This document shows, one piece after another, positions 14,805 through 18,529 of a stretch of DNA of 18,529 nucleotides; within the stretch, counting starts at the first letter, position 1, and each line of letters begins with the position of its first letter. A model generated the notes under the pieces. It did no database searches and was not told the DNA's origin. It was given only the letters and a program-made list of their open reading frames with translations. The stretch comes from an uncultured Collinsella sp. (GTDB taxonomy: Bacteria; Actinomycetota; Coriobacteriia; Coriobacteriales; Coriobacteriaceae), in NCBI GenBank assembly GCA_902463875.1, contig CABQHR010000013.1, positions 1-18,529 of the forward strand, in the 5' to 3' direction. The position numbers and the translations under genes are program-made.

Positions 14805-16941
14805 GCGCTGCCTGTTGCGGGTGACGCAAGGGTTTGCGGCCCGCCGTCGACCAGGCGCTCTCCGCAAACGAGGCGGCTTTATGGGTCGAGCCGGTATCGA
14901 CCTGTTTATCGAAGACGGTGCCTACACCACGCTCTCCTCTGCGGTGGTCATCTTGGTGGTGCTCACGCTGCTGTTTTCGTCGACGGCGGCGATATGGAGC
15001 ATGTCGCGTGCCGGGGATACCCAGGTGGCGGCTGATAGCGGCGCGCTGGCGGGTGCCAACGTAGTGTCGTCCTATCACACGGCTGCCACGGTGGTTGATG
15101 CGAGCATCTTGAGTCTGGGGCTGGCGGGGTTTGCCACGATCGGGACGGGCCTGGTCGCCATCCTCATCCCGGTTGCCGAGCCGGTTGCCGGCAATATGGT
15201 CGACACCGGGATTGAGATCATTAAAACGCGCAACAAGTTTGCCAAAAGCGCATCGGAAGGCTTACAGAAAATCGAGACGGCCCTGCCGTATCTGATCGCC
15301 GCGCGTGCCACGCAGGCGGTGTCGGCGCAGGATACCGATAGTGTGACCTATACCGGTACGGCGCTTGCCGTGCCCAGGACATCCGAGTCTGACTTCGCTG
15401 CGCTCAAAGGATCAGAGATCTCGACCGATACCATTAAAGACACATCAGATGATTTAGAGGGTGCGGCCGAGGAGCTGCGGAAGGCTTCTGAGGACACGGC
15501 GAAGGCTAAAGAGCGTGCTTGGCTGGTGGATTGTGGTGGGTCTGACAAGGGCTCGGTCGGCAGCTGTTCTTGCATGTGGGAGCGTGCGAAAAGCCTAACG
15601 GATCTCTCCGGTGTTCAAAATCCGCATTACTCATCGAGCGTTACGTGGGAGCCCCAAGTTGCCCTTGATCGCGCGAAGGACTACTACCATTGGCGTCTGA
15701 CAAATGAGAAGCCCCACGGCTCGAGTGTCGAGATGAAGGCAGATTCTGCGGCGCGTAAGGCGTTTTATACCTATGCGAGCGCGGAGGTCGATCGGGCACA
15801 TATAACCGAGAACGGAGACAGGGTCTCCTCCTATATTCCGCTGCTGCCGCGCAACTCTGATGAGGTTCGGGCGACGGAACTCTATACCGATGCGGTGTGG
15901 CCGACTAGCGTGAACGATGACAAGGCGTATCTGCATTACGGGACGACCTGCCCTAACTATAAGAAAGGGGCGCCGAGCGGATTTGCTTCGGTTGCCGATT
16001 ACGATGGACAGGATAAATGCAGCAAATGCCATTTTGGCGTTTTGTCGCTTGGTGCCGTTGCGGCGCCTTCAACCTCTATCGAAAACGGCTTCGAGTATCA
16101 CTTTGACAAGTTTAAAGACGCCCTGGAGGACTACGTCGACTGTCGCAACAAGGAGCTCGAGCTCGAGCGTCAGACCGAGGACGAAGCCGACCGTGCGGGC
16201 AATGCGTTTGACCAGGCCATTAAAGCGCTTTCGGGCGAGCGTCCGCGTATCGCTCCGCCCGGTCGCAACGGCGTGGTTGCCTTTGCGGTTTCGGGTGCCA
16301 TCTCGAGCCCCGATGAACTCAACTCTTCGTTTAACACGGCAGTCAGGCTTGGCGATCGCGGTGCCATCTCTGCCGCGGTGCTGGCGCCCGATGAGGCGAC
16401 GGCGCAAAACAACGTGCTTTCGCGATTTTTCTCGACATTGAAGGAACGCTCGGGCGGCGTTGCCGGTGTGCTCGACGGCGTCATGGATGTTTGGGGACGG
16501 CTGCTCGTAGGATACGGTGATATCCAAGGTTCGGCCGACGAACTTATGGACGAGATGATTAAGGGCCTAGGAGGGGGCAACGGCGCGTTGGGCTCCATTG
16601 CATCGTGGCTCGGCGATACCGTTTCGGCGTCCGTGGCGGCGCTGGGTTTGGAACCGTGCGACTTGCGCCTGCGAAAGCCGGTGCTGACCGATTCCGCCAA
16701 CGTCATTAAGAGTCCGGGGTCTGACATTGCCGGTTTCTCTCAAGCGCAAGACAAGCTGCGAAGTATTCCGTTGGGCGTGACCGATCCCAAGGCGCTTTGC
16801 GAAGCGCTGGAATATCAAGTCGAGCGCACCATCAGCGGCACGACGTTCACGCTTGCGGAGATTCCGCTGCCCGGCGGCGGTTCCATCCCACTTACCGTCG
16901 ATGTCACCACACTGGCGGGTGCCCTGGGCGGTGGGTCGTAA
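14776..16941 (+). CDS. Large Tad-domain (TadE/G-like) pilus-associated protein
   Basis: A 721-residue protein with a basic N-terminus, one membrane segment near residues 53-74 (SSAVVILVVLTLLFSSTAAIW) and directly after it a block ending QVAADSGALAGA, typical of the Tad domain (PF13400) of TadG-like proteins. The rest is probably outside the cell: a second hydrophobic stretch (about 110-140), charged coiled-coil-like segments, a central region with cysteines at about 253, 264, 266, 392, 415 and 418 including CSKCH (415-419), then a Gly-rich C-terminus. The pilin-type Glu-5 motif is not conserved (EDGAYTTLSSA). The central part has lower GC. GGAGGG (14765-14770) supports the ATG at 14776; an internal ATG at 14881 is an alternative. 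It could be a tip, adhesin or scaffold component. Confidence 0.82.
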   Translation: MIRGLLHGIRRCLLRVTQGFAARRRPGALRKRGGFMGRAGIDLFIEDGAYTTLSSAVVILVVLTLLFSSTAAIWSMSRAGDTQVAADSGALAGANVVSSYHTAATVVDASILSLGLAGFATIGTGLVAILIPVAEPVAGNMVDTGIEIIKTRNKFAKSASEGLQKIETALPYLIAARATQAVSAQDTDSVTYTGTALAVPRTSESDFAALKGSEISTDTIKDTSDDLEGAAEELRKASEDTAKAKERAWLVDCGGSDKGSVGSCSCMWERAKSLTDLSGVQNPHYSSSVTWEPQVALDRAKDYYHWRLTNEKPHGSSVEMKADSAARKAFYTYASAEVDRAHITENGDRVSSYIPLLPRNSDEVRATELYTDAVWPTSVNDDKAYLHYGTTCPNYKKGAPSGFASVADYDGQDKCSKCHFGVLSLGAVAAPSTSIENGFEYHFDKFKDALEDYVDCRNKELELERQTEDEADRAGNAFDQAIKALSGERPRIAPPGRNGVVAFAVSGAISSPDELNSSFNTAVRLGDRGAISAAVLAPDEATAQNNVLSRFFSTLKERSGGVAGVLDGVMDVWGRLLVGYGDIQGSADELMDEMIKGLGGGNGALGSIASWLGDTVSASVAALGLEPCDLRLRKPVLTDSANVIKSPGSDIAGFSQAQDKLRSIPLGVTDPKALCEALEYQVERTISGTTFTLAEIPLPGGGSIPLTVDVTTLAGALGGGS

Positions 16942-17417
16942 TGGGCATCCGCACGCGCCTGTGCGAGGAGCGCGCCCAGGCGACGGTCGAGATGGCCGTG
17001 GTCACGCCCGTCCTGCTGGTTCTGGCGCTTATCGTGTACAACGTCATGGTCTTTGCCGGTGCGGTCGCACGCTTCGATCGCGTGGTGCCCGATATCGTGC
17101 TAGCACATGCCGTGGCGCCGAGCGGGGAGGGCGATGGCAGCTCCATCGATGCTTCCGCGACCGTTCAGGCTCAGATCCAACATGCCATGGAAGGCTATGA
17201 CTTGCTGATCGAGGTCTCGAGCGAACAGGGTGCGACGACATCGGATGGCGGTTTGCTTTCGCTTTCCGGCACGTTTAGGACCTATACCTGCACCATGCGC
17301 TATGAGCCGTGGCCGAGCTCGCTCAGCGTCGCCGGCGTTTCGCTGGGGGCACCGGCAAAGTTGTCACACGAGCGCGCGGTGACGGTCGATCCATGGCGTC
17401 CGGGGGTGGTCATGTGA
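16941..17417 (+). CDS. TadE-like pseudopilin
   Basis: A 158-residue protein with a 12-residue leader (ending CEERA), then QATVEMAVVTPVLLVLAL, a membrane helix and an extracytoplasmic domain of about 115 residues with two beta-rich blocks (LLIEVSSEQ and LSLSGTFRTYTC). This is the TadE family plan, with Glu at +5 and Pro in the helix. The ATG at 16941 overlaps the preceding TAA (TAATG), and GGCGGTGGG lies upstream. The frame stays open to 16797, but that extension lies inside the large protein's gene. Likely a minor pilin needed for assembly. Confidence 0.9.
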   Translation: MGIRTRLCEERAQATVEMAVVTPVLLVLALIVYNVMVFAGAVARFDRVVPDIVLAHAVAPSGEGDGSSIDASATVQAQIQHAMEGYDLLIEVSSEQGATTSDGGLLSLSGTFRTYTCTMRYEPWPSSLSVAGVSLGAPAKLSHERAVTVDPWRPGVVM

Positions 17418-17773
17418 CCGCGGTCTCGTCCTACATCGCCTACGCGCGGGCACTCAATAGGCTGGGCTGGACGCCGGCCGAGTTTGCGGTGGCGGAGTCG
17501 TTTGCCGTGCGCCTGCGTGGCATGCTGGGACGGTGTCCGATTGCCGCCAACGGTCTGCCGCTCGTCATGGCATTTCCACGCTGCTCTTCGGTCCATACGT
17601 GTTTTATGGCCTATCCCATCGACATCGCCTTCATCGATCGCGACGGCAATATCCTCGCGCGCTACGAAAACGTACGTCCCTGGCGTATGTGCTCCTGCCC
17701 CGGCGCCTGGGCCGCACTAGAGCGCCCTTCAATCATTGTTTCGACCCCTGCTCTCCAACGCGTGCCGGCTTAA
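17414..17773 (+). CDS. DUF192 family protein at the end of the tad operon
   Basis: A 119-residue protein of the DUF192 family (PF02643), a small beta-barrel of unknown function. I see FAVRLRGMLGR (about 30-40), the conserved centre CFMAYPIDIAFIDRDG (about 63-78) and the end GAWAALERP (about 97-105). It has six cysteines, including RMCSCP. There is no signal peptide, whereas many bacterial members are secreted or lipoproteins. GTG at 17414 overlaps the previous stop (GTGA) and has GGGGGTGG just upstream; an ATG at 17393 is in frame. Its place as the last coupled gene suggests a role with the pilus, but none is known. Confidence 0.82.
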   Translation: MTAVSSYIAYARALNRLGWTPAEFAVAESFAVRLRGMLGRCPIAANGLPLVMAFPRCSSVHTCFMAYPIDIAFIDRDGNILARYENVRPWRMCSCPGAWAALERPSIIVSTPALQRVPA

Positions 17774-17776
17774 GAA

Positions 17777-17804
17777 TTGGCGACAGCGGACTTTCGTCAT
17801 ACGA
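17777..17804 (+). promoter_or_regulatory. Weak candidate promoter for the toxin-antitoxin-like pair
   Basis: TTGGCG (17777-17782) and CATACG (17799-17804) are 16 bases apart and would place the start of transcription near 17811, just ahead of the ribosome-binding site. The match is poor, and TAAGAT at 17812-17817 lies too close to the Shine-Dalgarno sequence to be the -10. Confidence 0.25.
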
Positions 17805-17806
17805 AA
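17792..17806. promoter_or_regulatory. Palindrome, candidate operator of the toxin-antitoxin-like module
   Basis: TTTCGT (17792-17797) and ACGAAA (17801-17806) flank a CAT spacer and overlap the candidate -10. A palindrome over the promoter is typical of toxin-antitoxin operons, whose antitoxin (here a ribbon-helix-helix protein) represses its own transcription. Confidence 0.45.
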
Positions 17807-17831
17807 TTTGGTAAGATGGAGGAGAAGATGC

Positions 17832-18097
17832 ATGGATGTTGAGATCCATTCCAACGCTAAAAAGCACCTGACGGAAAAGCAGGTGCTTAGCGCTTGGCTT
17901 GCGGTTACTGAGTGCATTCGTCGCGAGTCGAAGGACGAGCCGCCGAGATGGCTTGCGATTGGATGGCCCCAGACGGACGAAGCGTGGAGCTTGTCGCGGT
18001 CGAGCTTGTCCGTGGGTGGCTTATCATTCATGCCTTGTCTCCAGTCCAGAAGAAATTTTGGCAGGAGATTGAACGGGCTCGGCAAAGGGGTCGATGA
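17832..18097 (+). pseudogene. Toxin-like gene interrupted by a one-base frameshift
   Basis: The N-terminal half reads MDVEIHSNAKKHLTEKQVLS and continues to PPRWLAIGW in one frame from the ATG at 17832 (GGAGGAG at 17818-17824). The natural continuation, DGRSVELVAVELVRGWLIIH and on to FWQEIERARQRGR, is in another frame that ends with TGA at 18095-18097. The switch falls near the GGCCCC at 17965-17970 and fits loss of one base. The restored protein would be about 88 residues and resembles small actinobacterial proteins encoded next to RHH antitoxins. The stop of the restored frame overlaps the next start (ATGA), which supports it as the original frame. As sequenced, the first frame runs on to 18122 with an unrelated tail. 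Toxin identity is inferred from gene context. Confidence 0.7.
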
Positions 18098-18381
18098 TGG
18101 GCAAGACGTATACGGCCGCTAATGGTCAGGTTGTAACGGATGAAATGATTGACGCGTGGTGCGAGTCGTACGAGCGCGGAGAGTTTCCGGATGGCGAACA
18201 TACCGTTGGTGGGATCGTGCATGGACGGCCCCCGCTCTCAGGTGAGGGGACGGCAACGTTGTCGGTCAAGATTCCTTTGGGAATGAAGGAGGCCATTCGT
18301 CGACGGGCGGCTGCCGAGGGGATGACGCCAAGTGAGTTTGCCCGTGCGGCTCTGAGCGAAAAACTTCTTGCTGCCGGCTGA
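18094..18381 (+). CDS. Ribbon-helix-helix (CopG-like) antitoxin-type protein
   Basis: A 95-residue protein, probably a DNA-binding antitoxin and repressor of its own operon. The C-terminal part ATLSVKIPLGMKEAIRRRA, continuing EGMTPSEFARAAL, has the beta strand and two-helix pattern of ribbon-helix-helix proteins (about residues 54-92). The N-terminal half (VTDEMIDAWCESYERGEFPD) is acidic and likely binds the partner protein. ATG at 18094 overlaps the restored upstream frame; the next ATG at 18097 has slightly better spacing to AAAGGGG (18084-18090). It is intact even though the partner gene is broken. Confidence 0.85.
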   Translation: MMGKTYTAANGQVVTDEMIDAWCESYERGEFPDGEHTVGGIVHGRPPLSGEGTATLSVKIPLGMKEAIRRRAAAEGMTPSEFARAALSEKLLAAG

Positions 18382-18421
18382 TGTCTCTGACGTGCCGATT
18401 TATAGAACCGAGGCTGTGCTC

Positions 18422-18472
18422 AAAAACTTTTTTAAAATTCTCGGTTGACCGGAACGCGTCCTTGGTTATACT
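18422..18472 (+). promoter_or_regulatory. tRNA promoter with UP-like element
   Basis: TTGACC (18445-18450) and TATACT (18467-18472) are 16 bases apart. Directly upstream lies the A/T tract AAAAACTTTTTTAAAATT (18422-18439), an UP-element-like sequence expected at strong stable-RNA promoters. AACCGAG (18406-18412) and CTCGGTT (18440-18446) form a 7-bp inverted repeat around it. Transcription would start about 25 bases before the tRNA. Confidence 0.8.
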
Positions 18473-18504
18473 AATCAAGCCTTGAAACAAGGCACACCTC
18501 AAAT

Positions 18505-18529
18505 GGCTGGGTAGCTCAGTTGGTAGAGC
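18505..18529 (+). tRNA. tRNA gene, 5' part only (cut by window end)
   Basis: The bases fit a tRNA exactly: seven acceptor-stem bases GGCTGGG (18505-18511), T8 and A9, D-stem GCTC (18514-18517), D-loop AGTTGGTA with the invariant GG (18518-18525), then the closing GAGC (18526-18529). The anticodon lies beyond the window, so the amino acid cannot be assigned. Confidence 0.93.

Noticed and set aside
16018..16032. CSKCH as proof of a c-type cytochrome
   Set aside because: A single CxxCH in a large protein can arise by chance, and no cytochrome maturation genes or other haem motifs are nearby; kept only as something to test.
1..18529. CRISPR arrays, insertion sequences, phage or integrase genes
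   Set aside because: No regularly spaced repeats, transposase or integrase motifs were seen on either strand.

Overview
The window looks like chromosomal DNA of a GC-rich, Gram-positive (monoderm) actinobacterium. Protein style, short overlapping operons and gene content suggest Coriobacteriia, most likely a Collinsella-like gut bacterium. This assignment is an inference from the sequence alone. No phage, transposase, rRNA or CRISPR array is visible.

Layout. (1) 1-1850: the end of an ECF-type transporter operon (ATPase subunit), a separate gene resembling zinc-dependent phospholipase C proteins, a degenerate gene tail on the minus strand and a strong bidirectional terminator. (2) 1912-3372, minus strand: pyruvate kinase. 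(3) 3373-6496: an AT-rich divergent spacer, then a P-type Ca2+-transporting ATPase. Its roughly 110-nt leader can fold into two hairpins with complementary loops, and one stem buries the Shine-Dalgarno sequence; this is a candidate metal- or ion-responsive RNA switch. (4) 6497-7970: a large GC-rich inverted repeat, an intrinsic terminator, the ribosome-assembly GTPase gene rsgA and its terminator. (5) 7971-17773: a compact plus-strand tad (type IVc / Flp pilus) operon of about 9.6 kb. It runs cpaB/rcpC, tadZ/cpaE, tadA/cpaF, tadB, tadC, flp pilin, an unknown membrane-anchored protein, a second pilin-like protein, a TadE-like pseudopilin, a 721-residue Tad-domain protein, another TadE-like pseudopilin and a DUF192 protein. 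(6) 17774-18381: a two-gene module resembling a toxin-antitoxin pair. The first gene is split by a one-base frameshift and the second encodes an intact ribbon-helix-helix protein. (7) 18422-18529: a strong promoter with an AT-rich upstream element driving a tRNA gene cut off by the window end.

How the parts work together. In the pilus locus, TadA would be the hexameric motor, TadB and TadC the inner-membrane platform, TadZ the polar-localisation factor and CpaB a periplasm-side or cell-wall-side assembly protein. Flp would be the major subunit and the TadE/Tad-domain proteins minor or tip components. Four pilin-like proteins share the same processing context, Ala followed by Q-x-T-x-E. Neither the prepilin peptidase (TadV/CpaA) nor a secretin is encoded here. 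The missing secretin fits a single-membrane cell; the peptidase must lie elsewhere. Nearly every junction in the operon overlaps, so translation is probably coupled. Four GCTGAC half-sites upstream of a TTGACA box are the best candidate control region.

The observations most worth follow-up are the Ca2+-ATPase leader RNA, the tad upstream repeats, the large Tad-domain protein with its CxxCH motif, the TadE gene lacking a normal start codon, and the frameshifted toxin-like gene.
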